A stretch of DNA of 64,000 bases from Pseudobacteroides cellulosolvens ATCC 35603 = DSM 2933 (GTDB lineage: Bacteria; Bacillota; Clostridia; Acetivibrionales; DSM-2933), in NCBI RefSeq assembly GCF_001262605.1, contig NZ_LGTC01000001.1, positions 6,088,001-6,152,000 on the forward strand, given 5' to 3'. This document shows, piece after piece, positions 1 to 8,805 of this stretch (positions are counted from its first letter, which is position 1; each line of letters begins with the position of its first letter). The notes under the pieces are model-generated. The model did no database searches. It had not been told where the DNA came from and was given only the letters and a program-made list of their open reading frames with translations. The translations under genes and the position numbers were made by a program.

Positions 1-274
1 GATTTCATGTAGATTTGCTTTATCCGTTTTATAAATTTCCAGCTTAGGATAGCTATAATAAAAGTTTGGCCAAATTGTTCATAAAATCAACTGAGAACAA
101 TTAATCTGCAAAGATATTGAAATATTCTGCTGTAACTCTTTAAAAATGTCGAAACATGAAATGACAAATTGCAAATATTCAGCTATAATAAATATGGTCA
201 TAAAGAATGTTAAAAAAATAACTTACTTTTGATATTATAGTGTAATCTTGCATCTGGCATAGCAAAGCAAGGAA

Positions 275-310
275 GTTTTGAAAAAAGCATTGACGCTTCA
301 AAAGTTTTAT
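275..310 (+). terminator. Weak hairpin followed by T-rich tract
   Basis: The arms TTTTGAA...AAGC and GCTT...TTCAAAA enclose ATTGAC and are followed by GTTTTATT. This may end transcription of a plus-strand gene lying before the window. The stem is AT-rich and imperfect, so the call is tentative. Confidence 0.3.
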
Positions 311-437
311 TGCCTAAGTAAGTATATAATTCTAACCGTATCTATTAGGAAGTAAGAGATGATTAATATTACTAATTCTTCTATGATTACCAGATTGGTG
401 CTATTCCGTTGATATATAAATATGGTATTGATGCGGT

Positions 438-496
438 TTATATATAATCCTTCCAAAATTGTGTTTTATAAATAGGATTTTGAAAGAATTATATAA
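438..496. repeat. Long imperfect inverted repeat in the hydrogenase upstream region
   Basis: Two arms of about 21 nt (438-459 and 477-496) are nearly complementary around a 17-nt loop. The left arm begins TTATATATAATCC and the right arm ends GAATTATATAA. The element is 115 nt before the hydrogenase start and could be a leader structure or a regulator site. No T-tract follows it, so it is not an obvious terminator. Confidence 0.45.
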
Positions 497-613
497 CTCA
501 TCCCTTATATACCAATGGACATGTTTTATAGTATTCCATATATATTATGTGCGTACTGCAAAACATTTATTATAAATTTTTAAATTAAATTATAATGTAA
601 AGAGGAAAAGGTT

Positions 614-3600
614 ATGAAAACATTAACAAATCACAAGCGAATTAAAGTTACTGTCAATGGCCGTGAAATTGAGGTTTATGACAATCTGACCATCCTTCAG
701 GCGTTAATGCAGGAGGATATCCATATACCTCATCTATGCTATGACATCAGGCTTGAAAGGTCAAATGGAAACTGTGGGTTATGCGTGGTAGAAGTAGAAG
801 GAAGAGATGTGAAGGCGTGCCAGACTCCTATTAAAGAAGGAATGGTTATCTGCACCAATAGCCCTAAACTTGAAAATTATCGTAAGATACGTTTAGAGCA
901 GCTACTTTCAGACCATAATGCAGATTGTGTTGCCCCATGTGTGATGACTTGTCCGGCTAACATAGACATCCAATCCTATCTTCGTCATGTGGGAAATGGA
1001 AATTATGAAGCTGCAATCCGTGTAATCAAGGACAACAATCCTTTCCCTATAGTATGTGGCCGTGTATGCCCACATACATGTGAAGCAGCATGCCGCCGCA
1101 ATCTTGTAGATTCACCGGTAGCAATCAACTATGTAAAGAGATTTGCAGCAGACTTGGATATGGAAAAGGGGCCATGGATTCCGGATGTAAAACCATCAAC
1201 AGGTAAGAAGATAGCAATTGTAGGTGCAGGTCCTTCAGGTCTTTCAGCTGCATATTACAGTGCAATAAACGGTTATGATGTAACTGTATTTGAACGCCAG
1301 CCACATGCAGGCGGAATGATGAGATACGGTATTCCTGAATACCGTTTACCAAAAGCTACTTTGGATAAGGAAATCGATATTATGAAGAAGATGGGTGTCA
1401 AGATTATGACAGGTAAAGCGTTAGGAACGCACATCCGTCTTGAAGACCTTAATAACGATTTTGACTCGGTTTATCTTGCAATAGGTTCATGGCGTGCAAC
1501 CCCTATGCATCTTGAGGGAGAAAACCTTGAAGGTGTATGGCTTGGAATACAATACCTCGAGCAGGTAACAAAAGGTATGGACATAAAACTTGGTGATAAT
1601 GTAGTTGTAATTGGTGGTGGTAACACTGCCATAGACTGTGCCCGTACAGCACTTCGTAAAGGTGCTAAATCAGTTAAGCTGATCTATCGCCGTACCCGTG
1701 AAGAAATGCCGGCTGAGCCATATGAGGTTGAGGAAGCTTTGCACGAAGGAGTAGAAATGCTGTTCTTGATGGCACCAAATAAAATTGTTATGAATGGCGG
1801 AAAGAAAACACTTCACTGTATGGAAATGCAGCTTGGAGAACCTGACCGTTCCGGCCGTCGTCGTCCTGTTCCTGTTGAGGGCAGTGATGTTTTGATAGAT
1901 GCAGACACAATTATTGGTGCAATTGGTCAGAGTACAAACACTCAGTTCCTATATAACGATATGCCTGTTAAGCTTAATAAGTGGGGCGATATAGAAATTA
2001 ACGGCCATACTATGCAAACATCTGAAGTTAAGATATTTGCAGGTGGCGACTGTGTTACAGGTCCTGCAACAGTTATCCAGGCAGTAGCAGCAGGCCGTCA
2101 TGCCGCTGATGCTATGGATAGTTTCCTCACAAAGGGATATGTTCATGAACAAAACGCAGACTATAGCTGCAGTCGCGGCTCCATGGAAGATCTCCCTAAG
2201 TGGGAATTCGAAGAAATGCCTAAGATTTCTCGTGCCAAAATGCCGGATCTAGCTATTAGTCAGCGTAAAAATAATTTTGATGAAGTTGAGCTCGGACTTA
2301 CTGAAGAAATGGCTAGAGAGGAAGCTAGACGCTGCCTTAAATGCGGATGTAAAGAGCGTTATAGTTGCGATCTTAGAAAGGAAGCTCAGGCTCATAAAGT
2401 TGAATATGTGAATCCGATTCATGAACGCCCATTTGTACCTATAGTGGACGATCATCCATTTATTATTCGCGACCACAATAAATGTATTTCCTGCGGACGT
2501 TGTATTGCAGCATGTGCAGAAATTGAAGGTCCTGACGTTCTTACTTATTATACAAAACATGGAAGACAGCTTGTTGGAACCAAAAGTGGTTTACCACTTC
2601 AGGAAACCGACTGTGTAAGCTGTGGTCAGTGTGTGAATGCTTGTCCTTGCGGTGCTCTGGATTACAGACGTGAAAAAGGCAAGGTATTTAGAGCAATCAA
2701 TGATTCAAATAAGGTTGTGGTAGGTTTTGTTGCTCCTGCGGTACGCAGTATCGTTTCATCTTATTTTGGTATCCCATATGATGAAGCATCACCTTTCATG
2801 GCGGGAATATTAAGAAAAATGGGATTTGATAAGATATTTGACTTCTCATTTGCTGCCGACCTGACAATTGTTGAAGAGACAACAGAGTTTTTAACACGTG
2901 TTGATAAAAAAGGTGTAATGCCTCAGTTTACATCATGTTGTCCGGGATGGGTAAACTTTGTTGAAAAACGTTATCCTCAAATTATACCACATCTTTCAAC
3001 ATGTAAATCACCACAGCAAATGATGGGTGCGACTGTTAAGAATCATTATGCAAAGCTGGCTGGAGTAAAAAAGGATGATCTTTTTGTAGTATCAATAGTA
3101 CCATGTCTTGCTAAAAAACATGAAGCTGCACGTCCGGAATTTGCTCCTGAAGGAATCAGAGATGTGGATGCTGTTCTCACTTCAAGTGAAATGCTTGAAA
3201 TGGTTGAACTGTTGCGTATAAAGACTTCTGATATAGTACCTCAGGAGTTTGATGATCCATACAAGAGGGTAACAGGTGCAGGGGTTCTATTTGGTGCATC
3301 GGGTGGTGTTGCTGAGGCTGCTCTACGTATGGCTGTTGAAAAGCTCACAGGAAATGTGCTTACGGATCATCTTGACTTCGAAGAAATTCGTGGTTTTGAA
3401 GGCCTCAAGGAAGCTACAGTTGATGCAAACGGTACAAATGTACGTGTTGCGGTTATAAGCGGCCTTCATAATGCAGAGCCGATCGTGGAAAAGATAATAC
3501 AGGGTGTTGATGTTGGGTATGATCTTATAGAGGTTATGGCATGTCCTGGTGGATGTATATGCGGTGCAGGGCATCCGGTACCTGAAAAGATTGATGCCAT

Positions 3601-4039
3601 GGAAAAACGCCAGCAGGTTCTTGTAAATATAGATAAAACTGCTGAATATCGTAAATCTCAGGAAAACCCTGATATACTGAGACTTTATAACGAATTCTAC
3701 GGTGAAGCAAACTCTCACCTGGCACATGAGTTGCTGCACACAAGCTATACGCCAAAAGTTGGTGACAATGCTTGCAACACTGTTCGTAAGAAAGCCAACT
3801 CGACCTTTGTAACACAGGAATTCACCATCTGTATGTGTGATTCATGTGCAAGCAAGGGTTCAAAAGAGCTGTATAGCAATATGTCTGAGACTATAAAGAA
3901 ACTGAAGATGGATTCCTTTATAAATATAAGAACTATACGTTTAAAGGATACCCACTCAGGCAGCGGAATATATATAACTCTTAACGGCCAACAGATTGAT
4001 GAATCTGCACTTGGCAGTACATTCAAGAGTTCTAAATAA
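614..4039 (+). CDS. [FeFe] hydrogenase fused to GltD-like NAD(P)H/flavin oxidoreductase
   Basis: This is a 1141-residue soluble enzyme expected to couple NAD(P)H and ferredoxin-type centres to H2 evolution or uptake. Domains in order: a [2Fe-2S] plant-type ferredoxin (C42, C54, C57, C69); a GltD-type N-terminal cysteine region (C105, C109, C113 and C148-C160); a GltD-like two-Rossmann flavoprotein (GAGPSGL at 204-210, VIGGGNTAID at 332-341); two [4Fe-4S] clusters (C624-C634 and C667-C678); and the H-cluster domain. The H-cluster motifs are TSCCPGW (773-779), VPCLAKK (829-835) and ACPGGCICGAGHP (976-988). The usual third motif ends GGGQP, so GAGHP is a variant. The last 70 residues hold a short thioredoxin-like [2Fe-2S]-type motif (C1073, C1075, C1078, then KGS) as in NuoE-like domains. 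The gene is monocistronic, between an AT-rich leader and a strong terminator. The fusion type is certain; the physiological electron partner is inferred. Confidence 0.93.
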   Translation: MKTLTNHKRIKVTVNGREIEVYDNLTILQALMQEDIHIPHLCYDIRLERSNGNCGLCVVEVEGRDVKACQTPIKEGMVICTNSPKLENYRKIRLEQLLSDHNADCVAPCVMTCPANIDIQSYLRHVGNGNYEAAIRVIKDNNPFPIVCGRVCPHTCEAACRRNLVDSPVAINYVKRFAADLDMEKGPWIPDVKPSTGKKIAIVGAGPSGLSAAYYSAINGYDVTVFERQPHAGGMMRYGIPEYRLPKATLDKEIDIMKKMGVKIMTGKALGTHIRLEDLNNDFDSVYLAIGSWRATPMHLEGENLEGVWLGIQYLEQVTKGMDIKLGDNVVVIGGGNTAIDCARTALRKGAKSVKLIYRRTREEMPAEPYEVEEALHEGVEMLFLMAPNKIVMNGGKKTLHCMEMQLGEPDRSGRRRPVPVEGSDVLIDADTIIGAIGQSTNTQFLYNDMPVKLNKWGDIEINGHTMQTSEVKIFAGGDCVTGPATVIQAVAAGRHAADAMDSFLTKGYVHEQNADYSCSRGSMEDLPKWEFEEMPKISRAKMPDLAISQRKNNFDEVELGLTEEMAREEARRCLKCGCKERYSCDLRKEAQAHKVEYVNPIHERPFVPIVDDHPFIIRDHNKCISCGRCIAACAEIEGPDVLTYYTKHGRQLVGTKSGLPLQETDCVSCGQCVNACPCGALDYRREKGKVFRAINDSNKVVVGFVAPAVRSIVSSYFGIPYDEASPFMAGILRKMGFDKIFDFSFAADLTIVEETTEFLTRVDKKGVMPQFTSCCPGWVNFVEKRYPQIIPHLSTCKSPQQMMGATVKNHYAKLAGVKKDDLFVVSIVPCLAKKHEAARPEFAPEGIRDVDAVLTSSEMLEMVELLRIKTSDIVPQEFDDPYKRVTGAGVLFGASGGVAEAALRMAVEKLTGNVLTDHLDFEEIRGFEGLKEATVDANGTNVRVAVISGLHNAEPIVEKIIQGVDVGYDLIEVMACPGGCICGAGHPVPEKIDAMEKRQQVLVNIDKTAEYRKSQENPDILRLYNEFYGEANSHLAHELLHTSYTPKVGDNACNTVRKKANSTFVTQEFTICMCDSCASKGSKELYSNMSETIKKLKMDSFINIRTIRLKDTHSGSGIYITLNGQQIDESALGSTFKSSK

Positions 4040-4080
4040 ACCAAATGTAAGAGTGTTAAAGCTTTTAATATAATATAAAG

Positions 4081-4130
4081 GGCTGCTGCAAATATGTATT
4101 TTATCTAATACATTTTGCAGCAGCCTTGTT
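4081..4130 (+). terminator. Rho-independent terminator after the hydrogenase gene
   Basis: GGCTGCTGCAAA at 4081 pairs with TTTGCAGCAGCC ending at 4125, extended by an AATACAT/ATGTATT stem, and TTGTTAT follows. The gene on the other strand ends at 4188, so the hairpin may serve both directions. Confidence 0.85.
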
Positions 4131-4187
4131 ATATATAAGAGATTAATAGCTCAAAATAAATAATTATGTTGAGAAGTAGTGATTGAA

Positions 4188-6740
4188 TTAATCAATATGC
4201 ACTGTACCTGGTTCCGGCAGCTCATATTCATCACCAAACCTCATTGCTAAAGCCATTACATCGCTCATATTTACTGCTCCGTCATTAGTTAAATCGCATT
4301 TTTTGTTAAAATTCGGGTCTTTTGATGTTGTACCGAAAGCTAATGCCATTTCTACAACGTCTCTCATATTGACTTTTCCATCTCCATTTATATCCGCTGG
4401 ATTAGGCTTCTTTGGAGGTGAAGTAGGAATAAGGCCTCTAGCTTCCTCAAATGAAGCCAGCCATGCAAGTGATGCATTAAGATCAACATTAACTTCATTA
4501 GTCAAATAATTAAAATAATCATCTTCATAGCACTTCTGAGCAGGTAAATAGTTAGAATCACCATCTATTACAGCCCTCATTGCATTAAGAAGTGAAGTTG
4601 CCCCACTAACTAAAAATCCACCTGGAGCCTTTGGCAAATTGTGGTTATCCTGGTAAGCAAACAATCCATGGTTTGGATTTATTACTGGATTTTCACCATA
4701 ACCTGTGATATAACTCTTAACCATAGGATTTCTGCCTAAAAGGTAATCCATAAACTCGTTAACACCATTTACATACTTTTTGTCTCCGGTTAAAGCATAG
4801 GCATACGCCATAACTATTGCATTATTTGCTCCAAGAAGGTTTGAACCTTGTGGGTATCCCCTTAATACAGAAGACTTGCTGTAATAAAATGGAGAAGTAA
4901 TATATCTTTCAGCTAAAGGCATGCTATAGCCTTGTCCATTTTGAACTGATATGTATGAATCAGCTACTTTGGTTATATTCTTCAAAGCCTCAGGGAATTC
5001 TTGAGTTTTGTTCAGTGCCAGCGATATTGTTCCAAGACCTGCAGTAAAATCAGGCTTCATGCTTTCCTGCAGCACATGGCTATCATATTCAGGTATTTCT
5101 AAAGCCATCTGGCAATAATGCTTTGAGCCTTTTATATAATCAAGATATACACTTTTTCCTGTAGTTATATAAAGCTCACAAGCTGCCCAATAGAATTCAT
5201 CATCAAAATAATCAGAAGGATACGGATTTATAGGTGAAGGACCGTTGTAGGGTTGGTATACCAGCGGATTTTTTTGTGCTGCTTCCCATGCGATTTCAGC
5301 ATAAAGAAGGCATTTTCCAGAAAAATTACTGTCTATTGATTTCCAAAGTCTTGATGCCTGTGCTGCACATGAAGCAAGATAAAGAGTGGCATCTGTCGAT
5401 GGCGGGGAGTATAATCTTTCTGTTATGGGTTCGCCTGTAGTAGTCAGGTAATTAGTATTGCCTTTGATTAGATAAGATGCCATACCGGCACAATCATAGC
5501 CTTCAGGAATTTGCATTCTTAGAAGTCCTTCCATACCCCAGCGTGCTTCATCAAGTATATCGGGGTAACCGTTTCCGCTTTCAGGAATATTCATTGAATT
5601 ATCTTTGAAGGCATCAACTTTTCCTGTAACCAAGGCATTTTCATATTGGTTCTGCATTTTCCATAATGCCATCCCATTATAAGACAGATACTTTGTAGAA
5701 AATCCTCCGTCGTACCACCCACCTGTAGCATCAAGTATGTTTGGACCATTGTAGCTGGCAGTACCCGAGTAGTTTGCTTTATCAGGTAAATCCCCTGCAA
5801 CTCTGGACCATTGGGGATTTTCACAGTAAGGCATCTTAATGTCGATGCCGCTTCTTGCATGATAAAAATATTTTAATGCATCATATTGCAGTTTTGAGTA
5901 AATATTATTTCCTATGTCAAAGGGAAAGCTTGAAGCATCGCCAGCGTATAGAGTATATCCTGTACCTGGTGTATTATAATCAGAAAAGTCTATTATCTGA
6001 ACATATTCCCCTGATGCATGATCCATACGATAAGAGCTTGTTTTGCCTGACGCAACAATAGTACCCTGACTGTCCTTAAGCATCCAATTAAAAGGAGTAT
6101 TATAATGTGTTTTTAAAGTGGCTTTTTTGACTGAATCCGGGTAATATCCCAATTGATTAACCCTTATATCTATTACAGGGGTTGGAGTTGGATCTGGATC
6201 AGGCGTATAACCAATAATTGAAGCACTGATGATCTTTACTTCGTTCGGTAAGGATCCGGCTAATTCTCCTCCTAAATGAAAAGCAAACTGTGCATCCTTA
6301 TAATCCTTATCTGCTGTAAATGTGGTTTCGATTTGAAGTACCTTGTCAGCAATAAGACTAAATGGAGACCATTTATTATTCCATGCCTCGCCGTATGGTT
6401 CTCTCTTATCACCTATTTTTGCATATACCTTGCAATTCTTTGAAGCAACAAGCTTGAATTGTAGACGGTAAATTTGTCCTTGATAAAGACTAAAATCATC
6501 ATGTACGACAGCTATATCCCATTTGTTTGTGCCTTTGGCATCCATATGTACAGTAAGGTTACCGTCTTTTACATATGAGTACGCCAAGTTTGAATTGCTA
6601 GTCATAAGCCTCCATGGTGAGCTAAAACCATCGGTAAAATCTGTTCGTTTTAGTAATTGGGATTGATCACCAAAGCACGTGCTGCTTAACAATGTAAGAA
6701 CAAAAACAAACAAGACTGACACGACTGCTCTTTTTAACAT
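4188..6740 (-). CDS. Cellulosomal GH9 family protein with CBM4-like domain and dockerin; altered active-site motifs
   Basis: The 850-residue secreted protein begins with a signal peptide (1-24). It then has a CBM4/9-like beta-sandwich (about 28-178), a PDPTPTP linker, the Ig-like domain that precedes many GH9 enzymes (189-280), a GH9 (alpha/alpha)6 barrel (about 285-768) and a C-terminal dockerin (780-835). The dockerin has two calcium loops, D783-N785-D787-D794 and D816-D820-D827. The layout resembles clostridial CelK/CbhA. The catalytic motif usually read as DAGD is D344-G-G-F347 here, so the second Asp is lost. The PHHR-type motif reads PNHG (689-692), so Arg is lost. The acid Glu is kept at E749 (TNEV). 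It may have weak or altered activity, or act mainly in binding. The SD GGGGG lies just before the ATG. The family is certain; activity on cellulose is doubtful. Confidence 0.9.
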   Translation of the reverse strand: MLKRAVVSVLFVFVLTLLSSTCFGDQSQLLKRTDFTDGFSSPWRLMTSNSNLAYSYVKDGNLTVHMDAKGTNKWDIAVVHDDFSLYQGQIYRLQFKLVASKNCKVYAKIGDKREPYGEAWNNKWSPFSLIADKVLQIETTFTADKDYKDAQFAFHLGGELAGSLPNEVKIISASIIGYTPDPDPTPTPVIDIRVNQLGYYPDSVKKATLKTHYNTPFNWMLKDSQGTIVASGKTSSYRMDHASGEYVQIIDFSDYNTPGTGYTLYAGDASSFPFDIGNNIYSKLQYDALKYFYHARSGIDIKMPYCENPQWSRVAGDLPDKANYSGTASYNGPNILDATGGWYDGGFSTKYLSYNGMALWKMQNQYENALVTGKVDAFKDNSMNIPESGNGYPDILDEARWGMEGLLRMQIPEGYDCAGMASYLIKGNTNYLTTTGEPITERLYSPPSTDATLYLASCAAQASRLWKSIDSNFSGKCLLYAEIAWEAAQKNPLVYQPYNGPSPINPYPSDYFDDEFYWAACELYITTGKSVYLDYIKGSKHYCQMALEIPEYDSHVLQESMKPDFTAGLGTISLALNKTQEFPEALKNITKVADSYISVQNGQGYSMPLAERYITSPFYYSKSSVLRGYPQGSNLLGANNAIVMAYAYALTGDKKYVNGVNEFMDYLLGRNPMVKSYITGYGENPVINPNHGLFAYQDNHNLPKAPGGFLVSGATSLLNAMRAVIDGDSNYLPAQKCYEDDYFNYLTNEVNVDLNASLAWLASFEEARGLIPTSPPKKPNPADINGDGKVNMRDVVEMALAFGTTSKDPNFNKKCDLTNDGAVNMSDVMALAMRFGDEYELPEPGTVHID

Positions 6741-6974
6741 TTTAATTCCCCCTTATAATTAATAAATTTAATAAATTATATATTTAAATATAATTTTATT
6801 ACAGTATGAATAGTCAGGAATACATGTATGACAATATTATATCGAACATTATTATGCTTTACAATATGTATTATGTATATTAAGAAAATGTAACAGTAAG
6901 TGGTAGGATGGAAATTCATAAATATCCCAAACAGAACATGATAGGATATTGTCAACCTTTATTATTATAAATAT

Positions 6975-7012
6975 AAAACAGGTATGGCGGATTAAATAGC
7001 CATACCTGTTTT
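6975..7012 (-). terminator. Terminator of the first X-dockerin gene
   Basis: AAACAGGTATGGC and GCCATACCTGTTT form a perfect 13-bp stem around GGATTAAATA. On the minus strand it is followed by TTTATATTT, 26 nt past the stop at 7039. Confidence 0.8.
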
Positions 7013-7038
7013 ATATTTAATAAAAGTTATATTTATAA

Positions 7039-8427
7039 TTATGGAAGAGTGCTGAATTCATATATAATGCTGTCGTATGGTTCATACGGACCATGGGTCC
7101 AGTAATAGTCATATTTGCCCGTCTGAATTTCTCCGGAAGGAGAAAAATGTGACTTTATCTGACAACAATAAACTGTATTTGGCTCTAATCCTGTAAGTTG
7201 AAAATCCGATGTGCAATAAGTGATGCCAGAGAAGAAACTGTTAGTATCGTCACGTTTTAAAGTCAATTCTTTAGAAATTCTATTATCTGGATTATTTTTC
7301 ATCCAATAAACCAATGCTGTATCATTTGATATATACGCAGAGCCGCTAAATTTTATATCAGTCGAAATAATAGCAGAATCCTTGGTGATATCACTTGCAG
7401 ACATATTGGTTGTTACTTCATAAGGAAACTTGTGAAATGTTGGGTAAGGACTAGTCGGGGTTGGAGTCACATCCGCGGATGGAGTTATAGTAGGTGGCGT
7501 AGTTGGGGTAGGAGTATGTGTTGGAGTATGAGTGGGTGGACATGTTGGATCATCAGCAAGTATGTAGTAAGTTATAACTTCACCGCCTTGAACGGTTAAT
7601 ACCAAAGGATCTCTTGAAGCATCAGAACCTTCTAGAATATAATATGGATCTACACTTCCCCATGTATCAGTAATTATAGTGACTTTTGTTCCCTGAAGAA
7701 AAGAAAGTTTTTGAATATTATCGCCCCATGAAGCTGTAATTATACTTTCTCCTTCTATGGATGGAGGTGAAATAATTACTGAACCGCCTCCAGTACCGCC
7801 AATATCGTCATTACCTACAACACGTAATGTTATTTTTACAGGATATGAATAATCACTGGATATTTTGTTAAAATGCTTGGATAAAGTCACAATATCAGTC
7901 ATATTTATTACATTATCGCAATTGAAATCTCCAACAGCATTAAAGCTTGTATCTTCAGAAGTCATACCGAAACTTTTGGCCATCTCAATTACATCTGCCA
8001 TGTTTATGGCATTATCTTGGTTTATATCACCTGCCCACATTGTTATAGGTTCTTCTAAGCTTCCGGCATTTACAGCACTATTTGCGTATGTTTTTGTTAA
8101 ATATCCTGGCTTACTAATCGTAACATCCCAAGGAAGAGTACCAATAGCGTAAAATTTAATATAGCCATCCTGATTTGTTTTGTCTTGATGTTTGATATCG
8201 CCTTTACATGAAAGTTGAATTTGAAAGTCCTTTAAGGCTAAAGGCTCACTTGCGTTAATGTCTGGTATTACTTTAAGCTCCCAATCATATATACCGGTAG
8301 GATATGGACTGGTTACAGGTCTTGTTGGAGCCGATGTATCAGCAAAGCTCTGAACGGAGCTAATTCCGGCTAATAGAGTAATTAGTAAAATTGTTATAAA
8401 GCATTTGGCTTTTCTTATGCAAAACAT
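7039..8427 (-). CDS. Secreted X-module/dockerin protein without enzyme domain (copy 1)
   Basis: The ATG at 8427 is chosen because GGAGG sits 8 nt before it; an in-frame upstream ATG at 8559 has no SD and would mask the signal peptide. The 462-residue product has a signal peptide (1-29), an X-module-like domain (about 45-128, with SKPGYLTKTY), and a dockerin (132-193). The dockerin repeats GDINQDNAINMADV and GDFNCDNVINMTD resemble type II dockerins. Next come a domain like the divergent InlB B-repeat (about 196-292, GGGSVIIS...GTKVTI), a Pro/Thr linker (294-330) and an FN3-like domain (335-462, LTGLEPNTVY). No catalytic domain is visible, and the dockerin lies in the N-terminal half, which is unusual. 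It probably docks on scaffoldin cohesins and presents the C-terminal domains. The gene has a diverged tandem copy at 8806-10134. Confidence 0.85.
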   Translation of the reverse strand: MFCIRKAKCFITILLITLLAGISSVQSFADTSAPTRPVTSPYPTGIYDWELKVIPDINASEPLALKDFQIQLSCKGDIKHQDKTNQDGYIKFYAIGTLPWDVTISKPGYLTKTYANSAVNAGSLEEPITMWAGDINQDNAINMADVIEMAKSFGMTSEDTSFNAVGDFNCDNVINMTDIVTLSKHFNKISSDYSYPVKITLRVVGNDDIGGTGGGSVIISPPSIEGESIITASWGDNIQKLSFLQGTKVTIITDTWGSVDPYYILEGSDASRDPLVLTVQGGEVITYYILADDPTCPPTHTPTHTPTPTTPPTITPSADVTPTPTSPYPTFHKFPYEVTTNMSASDITKDSAIISTDIKFSGSAYISNDTALVYWMKNNPDNRISKELTLKRDDTNSFFSGITYCTSDFQLTGLEPNTVYCCQIKSHFSPSGEIQTGKYDYYWTHGPYEPYDSIIYEFSTLP

Positions 8428-8736
8428 AAATATTACCTCCTTTTGATTATAAATAAGATTATGAAATGTAAAGCATAATTTACTAAAGGGCAAACTTATA
8501 CACTTATAGGATGACATCCCCTTGCATATTCTAATATAATTATATACCATATGCTTCAAATTGCAAGAGAAAATGTATTATTTGTTTTACAGTACGAAAT
8601 GGCATTGTAAACTATTGTTTTTGGCCTGGTTTTTAGCTAAAACTTTATAAGTATAGCTCAATTATGCATTTATGGCTAATAAAATTATTTTTTTGTTTAT
8701 AAAATTCTTGTTTAATTTATAATTATGAAATTAACA

Positions 8737-8762
8737 GGTATGGCCAATTACTTAACCATACC
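8737..8762 (-). terminator. Possible terminator of the second X-dockerin gene
   Basis: GGTATGG (8737-8743) and CCATACC (8756-8762) form a 7-bp stem. It looks like a decayed copy of the stem that ends the neighbouring paralogue at 6975-7012, suggesting that the duplication included the terminator. No strong T-run follows on the minus strand. Confidence 0.4.
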
Positions 8763-8805
8763 CTGCTTTATCCCCCATAACCATGCTATTGCTGCAGAAT
8801 CACTT

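Larger units (their letters stand above)
1..613. other. Intergenic region upstream of the hydrogenase gene
   Basis: No credible coding region is seen on either strand. The stretch is very AT-rich and holds a small hairpin near 275-310 and a longer imperfect inverted repeat at 438-496 (separate entries). A TATAAT at about 591-596 could be a -10 element for the gene starting at 614, but no convincing -35 stands in front of it. The start at 614 is preceded by a clear ribosome binding site (GAGGAAAAGG). Confidence 0.5.

Noticed and set aside
4303..6061. Plus-strand frames of 60-70 codons opposite the GH9 gene
   Set aside because: No SD, no recognisable motif, and fully inside a strongly coding gene on the other strand.
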